A stretch of DNA of 64,000 bases from Symbiodinium microadriaticum (GCA_001939145.1 LSRX01001372.1:62001-126000), one strand, 5' to 3'; positions 1-10,719 are shown, counted from the stretch's first letter. The notes: a model not told the origin generated them from the letters alone. Translations and numbers: made by a program.

Positions 1-711
1 GAACCAAGCGTGAAAACTGTTCGGCCCAGGCTGTTCTTTCTTGGTCCATTCCCCCGTAGCGGCATTGAGGACATACGAAGTAAACGATTGTTTCCGAAGC
101 AACCGGAGCCCGTGCGGGCCAAACAGCGAGAAGTCCGTGTAAGGCGAAGCTCCGGCTTGTATGACCTGCTTAAGGGCTGCGAGCTGGTCCGCTGAAGGGT
201 CGCTTTCCGGAGCCGGGAAGTCGCCATACTTCGTCTTGTAGTCTGAGTACAGGCGTTGCAGCTCGCTGTGCTCCATCGCGGTCACGTCGGCATCCAAAGC
301 GGGATCCACGACGGCCGACAGCTTGAGCTTGCGCGATCCTGTGGCGGACGGGCTCACTGCGGGCGCTGCTACGGGGGCTGGCCCGGCCGGCGTTGGAGCG
401 CCAGGGCCATCAGGCGTCGCCCCCATACGTAGCAAGCTAACTCGCCTCACTGATTCCAGGCGTGCCTTCTCCACCAATGATGTCTCACGGGGAGCTCCTG
501 CAGCATTACCATCGGCATCCAGTTCCTGAACCCGAAGGGCCTGGATCGCACCATCCCAAGGCAGGCGGGGAATAAGAGCGATCTCTCGTACCCTCTGAGG
601 CTGCCCCAAGGCGGCCCTAAGAGCCACGGCAAGTTGACCGTCCACTCCGGCCCAAGCCAGTACACCGTTCAGATCCGTGATCGCGTTGAGCTCGGCATCC
701 GTCGGATCCAT
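1..711 (-). CDS. Dinoflagellate retroelement-type ORF, 5' part, runs off the window
   Basis: An uninterrupted minus-strand frame opens at an ATG at 711 and stays open to base 1 (237 codons, no stop inside the window). The protein begins MDPTDAELNAITDLNGVLAW. It has a Pro/Ala-rich linker at about residues 100-125 and then a conserved-looking stretch (around SDYKTKYGDFP, FSLFGPHGLRLLRK and GEWTKKEQPGPNSF). From memory, proteins starting MDPTDAEL and carrying an FGPHG...LLRK motif recur many times in Symbiodinium assemblies as the front part of retroelement polyproteins. I could not run a search to confirm this. A gag-like or nucleic-acid-binding role is inference. No catalytic domain is visible, and the rest lies left of base 1. 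The frame is GC-rich and intronless, unlike the split genes nearby, which suits a mobile-element origin. Confidence 0.6.
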   Translation of the reverse strand, partial: MDPTDAELNAITDLNGVLAWAGVDGQLAVALRAALGQPQRVREIALIPRLPWDGAIQALRVQELDADGNAAGAPRETSLVEKARLESVRRVSLLRMGATPDGPGAPTPAGPAPVAAPAVSPSATGSRKLKLSAVVDPALDADVTAMEHSELQRLYSDYKTKYGDFPAPESDPSADQLAALKQVIQAGASPYTDFSLFGPHGLRLLRKQSFTSYVLNAATGEWTKKEQPGPNSFHAWF

Positions 712-1137
712 ATCACGAGATGGACCCTCGTTCAAGGCACCACGTGGAAGCGCCACCAGGCACAGGACACCAGTTAGAACCAAGCGGCCTCCAATACGGC
801 GCCGATAGGCCCGCCGGTATCGGCAGGGGCCACAGCTTCGAGAGGAACGACCGAAAGGTCCCTACAAGCCCCACCTGTTCCGATCTCACCTACCTAAATC
901 GTTCGGTGAGATCTTGACCCAAAAAGGCCACGATCAACACCAGTTGACAATTTCCCACCGACCACGCTAGGGAATTGTCACTTCAACATCGCAGGCTATG
1001 TTTTCTACAACATACTGGCTTGACTTTGCCTCAATCCAAACCAAGGCTCACAGTTCTCGATCTGCACACTTCCAGCTCCTTCTCTTCAACACCGCCTTCA
1101 GCTGGCATCGTCAGTATGTCTAAGAAGACTAGAATAG
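712..1137. other. No gene recognised
   Basis: This lies between the retroelement ATG and the stop of the next minus-strand locus. I see no convincing exon, RNA gene or repeat. It may hold the 5' end of the retroelement. Confidence 0.4.
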
Positions 1138-2869
1138 CTAGAACGTGGCGCCGATGGGGGCGCCTTCGAAGGCTTTGAGGATGCAAATGATCCGCTTCAA
1201 TGCGCGATATTCCTGCTTCATTTCTTTCTCCAAAGCTGCCACTGTCTTGTTCTGCTCCAGGAAGTTTGCCCGGGCTCGCTCATAGCACTCCTGCACCACG
1301 GCAGGATGCAGCAACTTCTCCAGACTTTAAAACTTTAAGCCTTCGGATTTCTTCAACATTGATCTTGACAGAACCGGCTCTGTTCTAATTTTCTGACAAT
1401 GTCGCTGTGTACACGGCACTCTACAAGATATACATTGACAGAGCATCCTGAACAATGGAAAGCGAACACTAATGATTAACCACCTCGGTCATGTTCTCAC
1501 GATAAACCCGGAAAGAAATCAAGCTTTTGTTTTATTTGTTAGGTGTGCCACTGTCGCATTGGGGGTGGGGTCACGACAGCTTCTGCGGGGATCCTAGCCC
1601 AAGCTTCCATGCGGCATCCTGCCAGCAAGCGTTCCCCATAATTTACATCTTCGACTGGCCAGTTCTGACAATGCAGTCGCGAATGTTGCGGCAGAAGATA
1701 TGAGGCACGAATGGATAGAGGACACGTTTCAAAGGTCCGGTTCTGTCAAGCATACCCGGCGTTGTAGACAAGTAATTTAGGGAGAAGGGCTCAAAGGAAC
1801 TCTGTCAGAGTCTGGCAACTTTCTGCCCTGTGCCGTTCTTACTTGCAGAGCTCCTGAATCCTTGCTTTCCTCGATATATGGCTTCCTCATGCTTCATCAC
1901 CAAGCTACTGCAAAGTGCTTTGACGGTTGTCGTCAAAAGCCGACATCTACATCTCCCTGCTTACAAGGCAGATAGAAACTGGAACTCCAGGCCTCGTAGC
2001 TGTGGCAGCGCCTTTCTGCAGCAACCTTTCCTCCACAAATGCGATGATCCAGCTCGTCCTGCGCTCACGAGCACGTGCTCGTGGACATTGACTTCGCTTG
2101 CAAGCTCCACCCGCACTCTACCTGCTGTCAACTCGACGCTCTCGACGGCAGGGCCTCGCCTGCTAGAGCAGAACCAAACAGATCACTCCACTCCTGAAGC
2201 GAATTGCAAATGGCGCGTAGTTGCTGCTGTTGCTCCTGGCTGCGACCGACACTTGCCATGCTCGAGTGTCGAAGGAGTGGCTGAAGCAGGACTCCTCCAA
2301 AGCAGCTTTCCTGAGTCGAAGCGACTCCGTGCTGTTGGCAGCCGTATCACAGCTTTCTTTCCTTCGAACCCACCTTGGCAGTCAGACTCTCGAAAACCTG
2401 GGACATGGCAAACAAGGCTCTGTAAAGACACGCGACTACATGCTCTGAAAACCTGGCTCTCAACCGTTCCAAAACTCTTGGGACCGCTCTGGCCGCCTCG
2501 CGTCTCAGTCCTATGAGGTATCAAATAGGGCTTCGGCTTTGACTCCTCTACAGTTGCGTGAGACTAGGATGTGCCACTCCCGGCAACAGCCACGTTCCTA
2601 TCCGGGCCAGACGGGGTCCCGCTCCGCAGCTAGAACGATGCGAGTGGCAACTGTTGCATACTGCCCTGTGCGTCTAAGGCCCGTGAGCCACTGATGTTGG
2701 CACTGCGGTAATTTAGGTAGGGTTTCGTTTGTGAACTCAGTTCGGATTGGAGGTGTGCATACCTTTGTTTCGTGCTTATGCTCTCTTTATTTAGGCCAAC
2801 CGAAGAAAGAAGGAGAAGCCAAGAAATCGACGCCAAGAGCAGACATTGAAGGGCCCCTGTTCTTGTCAT
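1138..2869 (-). CDS. Putative secreted helical Cys protein, multi-exon, family unidentified
   Basis: The start is an ATG at 2869 followed by a signal-peptide-like N terminus (MTRTGALQCLLLASISWLLL). This exon ends at 2763 with a GT donor (AAAG|GTATGC). Further protein-like pieces in the same orientation lie at about 2515-2358 (PRVLERLRARFSEHVV), 2352-2250 (LRLRKAALEESCFSHS), 2070-1975 (DELDHRICGGKVAAERRCHS) and 1331-1138. The last is charged and probably coiled coil (EQNKTVAALEKEMKQEYRAL) and ends at a TAG at 1138-1140. Spaced Cys residues and amphipathic helices suggest an extracellular protein. The 2515-2358 piece passes into the 2352-2250 piece through a +1 shift at a TGA near 2355, with no room for an intron, so either the gene is damaged or my model is wrong there. 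Middle exon borders are approximate. Function unknown. Confidence 0.4.
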
Positions 2870-3384
2870 TCCGCATCCTTCCCGTTGTTTCGAATGCACG
2901 TTCCTAGTGGCGCTCGTAGTGATGCCGACGACGGCAAGGCTGACGATGCGAATTGTGAACAATTTTGATTGATTGTACTGCTGCAGATGTGGCGGATGCT
3001 GCTGCTTCGGATGACGATGGCGATAACAACGATTAGGACCAGGAGGAGACGAGAATGCAATCACTGAAGAAGCAAACCTCAGCGAGGTCGTGTCGCCACA
3101 GTGCATGCGGCTCAGAGGTTAGAAGATTCAAGGTTGGCAAATGTCGGCAAAGACATCTGCAACCCTTCAAGGGCGTCGGAGGGACGAGAAAGGGCCAAGC
3201 GAAGAAGGGAGGCATGCTATCGCCTGGCCTCGCATCTATGCAAATCGGAAGAAATACACTTGCCCCGAACACAAGATGCAGTGTGCACGTGGCGTCTCAG
3301 CGAAAAGCATTGCGATCTCCCAACTCCCTCTCGACACAGCAAAGCCCAAACGGTGGGAAACCCTCGATCTTGCACTCTTCCCTC

Positions 3385-3956
3385 CTGCTTGCCGCCGGGA
3401 GGCTCGTCATATTTGTCTTTGAACTTGTTTCTCAATGCCTCTGCATAGTATCGCATCGTGTCAGGATGTTGCGGCACTCCGCACTCATCATGGGACGGGA
3501 TTTGGTCTATCGCCACGAACTTGGTGCATTCCGACTGTTTGACCTGAGCTCCCAATCTAGGCTGTGTGAGATGGGCACGGCAGATTTTTGCAGCAAGTGC
3601 AGCAAGGCTGCCAGATCACTGGCGGACCAAGTCTGACTGGCCTCTGCAGTTGCGATTGCGTGGCGGCTCTCGTTCCCCCTGCAGTACAAGTGGCGTTCTT
3701 GCAGCTCTGCCAGGTCCTCTTGGAGCACTTTTTCCAAACGGCAATGCGTGAAGGCCTCGAATAGACGCCTCAACTCCTGGACCGAAGCTGCACTCCGGTT
3801 CAATACCTGGGGTATCATGTCTTCCACCATCTGTCGGATTTGATCAATGAATCCGACGGTAGCATTGTCCATTTCCACTTTCCCAGCCATAGACATCACC
3901 CATGTTTCGAGGTCACCGATTTTCTGGGAATCTGATCCCATGGAAAGGAGGTCCAA
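3385..3956 (-). CDS. Putative paralogue of the neighbouring secreted helical protein (partial exons)
   Basis: Two minus-strand exon-like pieces are visible. At about 3930-3640 there is a helical stretch (VGFIDQIRQMVEDMIPQVLN, then ELRRLFEAFTHC). At about 3530-3385 there is a Cys-containing stretch (SECTKFVAIDQIPSHDECGV, then RYYAEALRNKFKDKYDEPP). The helix-Cys-helix layout resembles the locus directly downstream (1138-2869), so I read the two as tandem paralogues, which are common in dinoflagellates. The first exon probably starts after the acceptor TTTCCCAG near 3931. The second may start after a CAG near 3530 and end at a GC donor within CCCGGCGGCAAG. I found no start exon or stop codon. 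The protein is probably extracellular by analogy, and its function is unknown. Confidence 0.38.
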
Positions 3957-4830
3957 TCCTTGCAGGTTGCAAACAACACATGCTCACGATAGCGGAACAA
4001 TTGGAAAAGGGCAAGCTGCCAAGTCTCGTGGCATCTGAGGCTGAGGTGAGCTCGTGGAGGCTTCAGTCTCCACCAAGGATGGTAACAACACGAATCCATC
4101 CGATACTTCTGCATGCGCTTTCAGCCTTCCGAGGACCAACACGCTGAGAAACCTCGCTGGTTTCCGCATGGCACGCTGAAACTACGTGAAACTGCGGGAT
4201 GGGCCCGATGGGGCTGGCGCAGCCATTTCTGTTGCCGGCCCACTTCGTTCTTCCGTTTCGGATGCCAACTTTGAGCAGAAATGTGGACGGCCATGCACCT
4301 AGTGCCTAGGGATACGCCTTCCAAGGCTTAGCGAAAAAGCATGAATCATGCAACAAACGCAACATCCGTCCGTGAGGAAGCCAATTTTAGCCAATTCTGG
4401 CAAAAGCGGCCAGGAAGAAGGCCAGGAAGCCGCCTCTGAACCACCTCGGCAGTTTGGGCAGATGCGCCGTTTCGGGGTGCAGCTTCTCCCACCAACGCTA
4501 GGGCTCCTGCCGTTTGCCGCCAGAGCCATGGAGCCCCAGCATGTCGGTATCAGAGGCTTTTGTTTAGTAACTTAGCGCACGGGGCCTGGTGGGAGTCGGA
4601 GTGCTGAATTAAGGGTCTGGCACCAACATGCAGCTCATGCGGCCCTTGCTTTTTGGCGTTGTGTGTGGCTCGTGTCATCGATGTCATCGGTCTCTGTGTC
4701 ATGGAGGTCCAAAGAATCCAAACATCAAGCAAAAGCAAAGTCCGTGGTAGCACCAGACCATACCAGCACCCCGACTCGTGCCGGCCTTTTACCGCCTTCG
4801 CCTTCACTGAGATTGAGCTTTCATGTCGCC
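3957..4830. other. No gene recognised (possible missing exons)
   Basis: This stretch covers the 3' flank of RPS15 and the probable upstream exons of the 3.4-3.9 kb locus. I cannot place a reliable exon, repeat or polyadenylation signal. Dinoflagellate genes usually lack AATAAA. Confidence 0.4.
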
Positions 4831-6324
4831 TCACTTGAGCGGAACGAACTGGGAGTTCTTGCCCATCATCCCCGCGCGGCCGTGCTTGATCGGTTTGTAG
4901 GTAATCGAAAACTCTCCCAAGTAGTGTCCGATCATCTCCTCAGGCGTCACAAACTGAGACTAACCAGGATTCGACCACGAACTAGTCATGATGTTTGGGC
5001 GAGTTGCTGGCTTGATCTCCACGTTGATGTACTGCTTGCCGTTGTAAACGCCAACCACGCTCCCTTAGTTCACAGCTCTCTTCCGCGAGCCCGAGTTCCA
5101 AGACTCCCACGTGTCAACGGTGTCAAGGGGCCGATCATCTCTGGCCTTGGCTTCTCCGGGTGCGGCAAAGCTGTTCCTGCCCCTCACACTCAGCACTGCC
5201 TAAAACGGATCCAGGTAGCACGATGACCATGTTTCTCAGGTGTGTCTTCACTGCCTCCGGCTTCTCCCCGTAGGCAGTCTCACGCTTTGCCTGGCCAGGC
5301 GATGGATCCGGCGATCGGGTAGTGAAGGGAAGGTTGTGCTTTTTGCCAGCCTTTCGCAGTTTCTTGAGCACGGTGATCGGCCTTAGATGCAGGCTGCAAT
5401 CCTTCGTCGTTGGGTCATGTTGTACTTGTATGTTGGTTCATACATGGGCACACGGGGGCCTTTTCTGGTCTGGTGCTCTGGATTTTGCACGGTGGAAACT
5501 CCTCTACATAATGGCAACACACTCTGTGTGTGACTAAGTCCAGGGCTTGCGCTTGATCCCGCGGCTGAACTTTCGACGCTGGCGCGCGCAGAATAGCTCC
5601 ATGAGATCCTGAAGAGTGTGCGAGGCAGTGCGAGATGGCCAGAGAACCCCGAAAAGCGGAGAGAAACTTCCGTAAACATACAATGCAAAGCAAGCATCCG
5701 GCCGCAAACTCTGAACTCTGATGTGAGCAGCGAAGCCATACACTACAAGCTTTCGTGAGATTGGTCTGCAGTAAGAAACGAAGCTCCGAGGCAGTAGCAT
5801 GCTTGTGCTCATGCTTGCTTGCCTCATATGACTCCCGCCCCCGCCAAGCATGCCAATGCCTTCTCATTTTTTGGGATGTGCTCCAGATTGCAACCATCAT
5901 TCAGTTTCGAAGCCATGTCATATCATCATGTTCTTGTGTGGGACTGTTCCGAAGATATGAACCATAGACGAGTGCTTGAGACTCAATCCTTCAGGATGTT
6001 CGGAGGACCCGACCCGATGTGGGAGATGAAGGGAGTGCAAGAAGACGTGGGTTGGGCAGGAGCAACTCGTGCCCCCTTGCATGGCACTTAGACTGCCCAC
6101 CTGGTTGCTCATGTCGAGCAGTTTGTCGAGATCGATGCCACCTTGTTGGCAGATCAAGCCATTCCCTGTCGGAAGCGCGCAGTCTTCCTAAAAAATCCTG
6201 GGGCTGATGCGGTATGAGTACTTCTTGAAGGTTCGCTTCTTTGGGGCATCCTGCCACAAAGCCGGTGAACACGAGATGCAACCTCTCAGGATACTTCTTT
6301 CGTGACGGCCTCGCCGTCCGCCAT
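4831..6324 (-). CDS. RPS15: 40S ribosomal protein S15 (uS19), 9 exons
   Basis: This is a component of the head of the small ribosomal subunit. Exons: 6324-6310, 6250-6211, 6141-6101, 5608-5547, 5381-5351, 5290-5220, 5145-5132, 5063-5008 and 4938-4831 (TGA at 4833-4831). Together they make 438 nt, or 145 residues, the same length I recall for human RPS15. Family motifs follow in order: [20 protein letters not shown], then [20 protein letters not shown], then [20 protein letters not shown], then [20 protein letters not shown], then [20 protein letters not shown] and [13 protein letters not shown]. Introns 1, 2 and 4-8 start with GC; intron 3 (6100-5609) starts with GT. All end in AG and the next exon always starts with G. 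Six introns are only 59-74 bp; intron 4 is 165 bp and intron 3 is 492 bp. The frame is maintained across every junction. The extreme C terminus ([14 protein letters not shown]) differs from the usual eukaryotic tail. Confidence 0.95.
5132..5145 (-). other. RPS15: 14-nt microexon of RPS15 (exon 7)
   Basis: The 14 bases encode only the tail of Val, then Pro-Glu-Met-Ile and the first base of Gly. This supplies the conserved PEMIG missing between exons 6 and 8. It is bounded by CCAAG| upstream and by a GC donor downstream. Its flanking introns are 74 and 68 bp. Omitting it would delete family-invariant residues and shift the frame. Confidence 0.88.
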
Positions 6325-6345
6325 GGCTCGCCGTGCGTAGAAAGG

Positions 6346-6352
6346 CTGAAAT
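6346..6352 (-). promoter_or_regulatory. Candidate spliced-leader acceptor for RPS15
   Basis: The sequence ATTTCAG ends 21 nt upstream of the RPS15 ATG on the minus strand. Dinoflagellate mRNAs receive a trans-spliced leader at such an AG in the 5' UTR. The sequence fits but does not prove it. Other AGs lie further upstream. Confidence 0.3.
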
Positions 6353-8240
6353 GCGGTACGATCCCTGTTGAGCCACAGCCACGGAGATGTATTCCTCCGT
6401 AGTATGCAAATGTATGCAATATGGTGCAACCTGAAGAAATCCGAGGGCCAGTGGCCAGGCTGTAGTCGCGCTGCATTTGCTTGCACGGCTGTCCTTTACA
6501 AAGCTGCACTCCTGCGTACGCGTGGAGCTCTGTCACCCTGCAAGCGATTTCCTCCAGATGCGACAAGCTCAGGTTCGCGGATCTCTAGTCGTGCTTAGAG
6601 CTTGCACCGTGCCTGCAGTGGCTGGGGAGAAGTTCGCCAAAGACAAGACCCCATGTCAAAGCCAGGCCGGAAAGATGTGGCCGTCCTGGTACTGCAGTCG
6701 TCTCTTCTGGCAGAGGCGGTGCAAAAAGCACAAAATATGGCCAGCAAATGCCAGTAAGTCAGCTGCCCATGCGCCAACCCTTTTTGTAAAGCTGGCCTTC
6801 GCAAGTGCTACTGCCTCGCTGCGTGTCACGGCCGTGTAGGGCACGGACCTGAAACAACATAAAACTCACCGGAGCACAAGGCCGAAAGGCAAAAAGGGGG
6901 CAGCCACAGCTGTTGAGGCTTCTTGTGCTTGAGGCTGGCGGCTAGATGCCCCCACAAGAATCGTGCACAGAACACGGCCTTGCTTGCTCTCTTGAGCCAA
7001 GGTGCCCATAGACATGTACACAACCATCCGGCCTCAAATAGTGCAGAACCTCGGAAGAAGAGCATTGGGCAAGGAGTGTGGGCTTGGTAGTGGTCCGAGT
7101 CCGAGTGAAGGGCGGAGGCGGCAGCCTGCCTGGATTCAGCGACGGTTCGATGGGGGAATGCGAAGGGGCGGGTGTGATGTCGATTGCTGCAAGCAACCTT
7201 CGGACTGCGCAAACAAACCAGGACCTCCCAAGGAAAATGCCACTCGGCCCCGCAGAGTTGTTAAGATGACACGACCTAACACGAACACGACCCTTCTTTT
7301 CAACATTACGGTGAGCATGGATAGCTCCATGATGGTCCATGCTTTCGCCTTGCGTCCAGGTCGGACTCTGCATCTCCCATTGTTCCATGGAGCCATGTCA
7401 GGGGCTTCGGCAGCTGCTCCTGTCCGTAAGGCAAGGACCAAAGAGACTGTACCTTGAAAACACTCTTTGCTGGCTGCTTTGCTTACGGGCCTACGGGCCC
7501 TTACGTTTGCTTGCGATGCGCTGCCAGCCAGGCGACGGGATCAACTTCCAGCAGCATCAAGTCCTCAAGGCGGAAAGGTCGAGGCAAGGTTTCTGACAGC
7601 CCTTCCAGTAGCCCTTCCAGTGGCCTTGCAGTCGTTGAAGAAGCGAGCAGCAACGATCCGTACCGCCCGGGCGTCGCTTAAATGAACAAAGCCATCCTGG
7701 ATACTCAGCAGTGGGCATACTCGAGATATCTGCAGATGTGTGTTGAACGTTGCGCGTGCATACCCATCCTTGGCATCCAGCTCTGACAGGATTTGCTGCT
7801 TTTCGGCGAACCTATACTAAGCGGCAGACAGCGGTAGCGCTCACATTGATTTTCGTTTTTGTTCTTGGCTCCTCACTGTCGTACTTCACTCCCGGCTGCA
7901 AGCTTGAAGACCTTTGCAACAGGCACACTGAGCGTGTGTGTTCTTCTGAGGTTCTGTTGCCCCACCCTGCGATACGCATCATAGGTCTCGTGCTCGTGAA
8001 GGTGTGTCAGTCAACCCCGGAATCGCGGTAAAGACCTTGGCTGCAAGAGAACAAGAGCATGTGAGCGCCAAACATCGATTTGGCCAGGCAAGCCACACGT
8101 CCCTCCCGAAGCATCGGGAATTCTGCCTCCACCACCTCACACATGCCAACTCCCCATCTTGTGTGAGCTACTGCACATGAATGATATGTATAACATGTGC
8201 AGTGTCCGGCACGCATCATGTCACACACCTACCCCCCTTT
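6353..8240. other. Upstream flank of RPS15; possible exons but no model
   Basis: Minus-strand frames at about 6840-6660 (SFTKRVGAWAADLLAFAGHI) and a plus-strand hydrophobic frame at about 7830-7960 (TAVALTLIFVFVLGSSLSYF) look weakly coding. I cannot link either to a start or stop. Short direct repeats occur near 7590-7625 (AGCCCTTCCAGT twice). No RNA gene seen. Confidence 0.3.
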
Positions 8241-8248
8241 TCTTCATC

Positions 8249-9560
8249 CTTCGGGCATAAGGGGCGTCCGAAGCCGCCCGGCCACTGCCCCCCAAGGTTC
8301 ATGGCGCTTTGGGGAGGCTAGGTGACACGGCACCGCGGGGACTCTCGCTCCTTTCATTTTTTTCTCTTTCTCCTTCTGTTTCTCTCTCTCTCTCTCTCTC
8401 TCCCTCTCTCTCGCTCTCTCTATCTTTCTTTCTCTCTCCCTCTCTCTCGCTCTTGCTTGCTTGCTAGGGGTATGAGCTTCCTAAGAAGACCTGGCCCGAA
8501 GGCCTACCCCCGTGGCGCGCGAATGTCTGTTGGCACGGCCCCTTCTGGGGTTGAGTGTACTCCATGTTCCCCTGAGTCTGCCTTTGCTGTAACCCCCCAA
8601 ACGAACACCCCTTCTAAGGCCATCACCAATGTACGAGAAACCTAAGGCATGACTCAGGTCTTCCATGGGCACTCCAACAGTCAGCTTTGGTACAGGGGGC
8701 AGCATATTTTTGCAACCAACACCACCTGACCAACACCACCTGCGATCACATTACCCGCTGCCCTGCTCCCTCACCCTGTGGCTATGGGAGCTGCGCTTCC
8801 CCTTGCAGCGGGGCGGGCGCCAAATGCTGTTCATGGCCTATCCCCTCTACAGAGTTGGAGGAGCTCCACTCCCCCAACTTTGGGTTAAACACAACTGCGG
8901 TACCCCCACCTAACCTGCCTACCCACCTGATCCCGAACGGAAGCCTTGCGCGACACTGCCTGTACCTTCCCACCGACGACCCTGAACCTGACACACTGTT
9001 GTTTGTGGCTGTGCCTCGGTTGTTCCTGAGGCTACGGCCCTCTCTCGCTCTCTCTATCTCTGTCTGTCTCTTTCTCTTTCTTTCCCCAAGGCTGTGGGCA
9101 GAGGTTGTCCTCTGCCCGCGCGCGTCAGCGCCCCCGTATGTTACGGGGCGTGTGGTAAGATTACGTGCATGCGACACCAAGGCAGCTTGGAACCAGAACC
9201 TGAAAACAAAAGGGGCGAGGCCCCAAGAAGATGTGAACCACGATAAGACACGACGGACCTTCTCAAGCTGCTCTGGGATATTCCCAGGAAGGTGTTGCAA
9301 AACAGGGCTAAGGAAGTCTTCGAGGAAAGTACGGTCCAAACATAAGTAATGACATCCTCATTGCCCACTTCCCGGCTCTGGAATCGAAATTGTACCGTCT
9401 TCTGTTGTTTCCGCTCAGCCGACGCAGTGAAACCTCAAGCAAGGACGACGACAACCTCTCTCTCTCTCTCTCCCTCTCTCTGTCTACAGGGGCAAAGAAC
9501 GTAGCAGCATCCAGGCTACCCCGCTCGCGCGCGAACGCGCACCCGTGGTTCATTGGCGGA
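8249..9560. repeat. CT-tract and hairpin composite repeat field, copy 1
   Basis: Long CT/CTCT tracts (about 8340-8455, 9038-9090 and 9455-9485) alternate with short hairpins. Examples: CTTCGG/CCGAAG at 8249-8273; GCCTC/GAGGC at 9013-9032; a perfect 9-bp stem GGGCAGAGG/CCTCTGCCC at 9096-9117; a stem at 9129-9150; and a GC-alternating element at 9526-9540. Tracts often end in C/T-AG-G (for example CTACAGGGG at 9484-9492), like a polypyrimidine tract plus splice acceptor. The same modules recur at 12.0-12.4 and 42.7-43.0 kb. Frames through the tracts give Ser-Leu or Arg-Glu runs, which I do not treat as genes. Confidence 0.75.
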
Positions 9561-10719
9561 AAGATTCCCCCGAGGGTGTTTCCGTGGCTCGGTTTTACAT
9601 CAGGAGTGCGATCGCCCCAAAAGACTCAGAGTAGAAGCACAGACAACAATATAACAGAAGGATCGCATCCCCCTTTTGGCACCTTGCTGCAATGCAACTC
9701 CAAAAACCAAAGCTTCGGCAAACAACAATATACTACAATGGAGCACAGCGTGATGCAGTTCGACTGGTATATATGCCTAAATGCTCCCCTTCGATTGACT
9801 GAACACAAGTCTGAGATAAGTCCAAAGCGTAATGTGGGGATATGTCATGCGAAAGGGTCCCCTGCATGTCAGTGTACGGTGAACTTGGAAAGATGGGGTC
9901 GTCGAGGAAAAACATGCTTTCCGGGCTGCTTCGGGCGAGTGCTGTCGACTGTCATTGAAAGGATTGAAAGGAACGAAAGTGAATTACAGCCTCGAGGTCC
10001 CCCCGAATTCAACATCTTGTGTGCCATCTGAATGGCTAGCATCGACGGTGTGTTGAACAGAGCCTATGATTGGCGGCCGAGATCGGGCAGTATTGGAAAG
10101 AGGCTTACTTGAAAACGCAAAGTTCCCCTGCCTTTAAAACTTTCACACCCATGTTCAAGGAAACGTGCACGGACTGTGCGCTCTCACCGTTTGCTCCCCC
10201 TTCCTTTCTCGCCGCCTGCTGGTTCTGCCACCGTCGGGTCATCTTCTTGTGGGACTGGTCGCTTTGCCTATGGCTTCTTTAGCGGTCTCCGGGAACACCC
10301 TTTTGGCCGTGCTGAGGAGACCGGCTACTTTCCATAGGTGCTTCGCCACAAAGAAGCGCAGCTCTGCTTCCACGCGTGGGTTGCCTCCCCCACCAAAGAC
10401 AGGAGCAGATCTTTGCGGCGACCTGTGTGTCGACGCTGGTTGTGCCTCAGTATGTGGCGCCTGTACTCATCACTGCCGCTCTCAGTCAGGGCTGTCGTGT
10501 GGACAGAAAAGTTGCATTGCATTAGGGGAACTTGTGGCTTCACGGGAATGTAGGTAGTACTGGGCATGGAAACAAAACCAAGACTGAAGAACAACACCGA
10601 GGTTTTTCCATTCCCGGTCTGGAGCCGCTTTCGGGGCATTTCGCCGTTCAGTTATATTGGGGTTTTTCCCCAGGAAAAGTGAAAAAAAAAGGCAAGCCAG
10701 TTCACCTCGACTCACGCTT
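9561..10719. other. No gene recognised
   Basis: There are open frames on both strands, but none has convincing protein character. I saw no repeat or RNA gene. Confidence 0.35.

Noticed and set aside
1830..2516. 228-codon plus-strand ORF
   Set aside because: It has Ser/Leu/Arg-rich shadow-like composition, and the opposite strand carries the better exon series ending at 1138.
4960..4990. tRNA T-arm-like sequence GGTCGAATCC on the minus strand
   Set aside because: It lies in RPS15 intron 8, and no cloverleaf or A-box can be drawn around it.
6991..7011. CTTGAGCCAA at 6991 matches the reverse complement of part of the dinoflagellate spliced leader
   Set aside because: Only 10 contiguous bases match and the rest of the 22-nt leader does not. 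A chance 10-mer in 64 kb on two strands is plausible.
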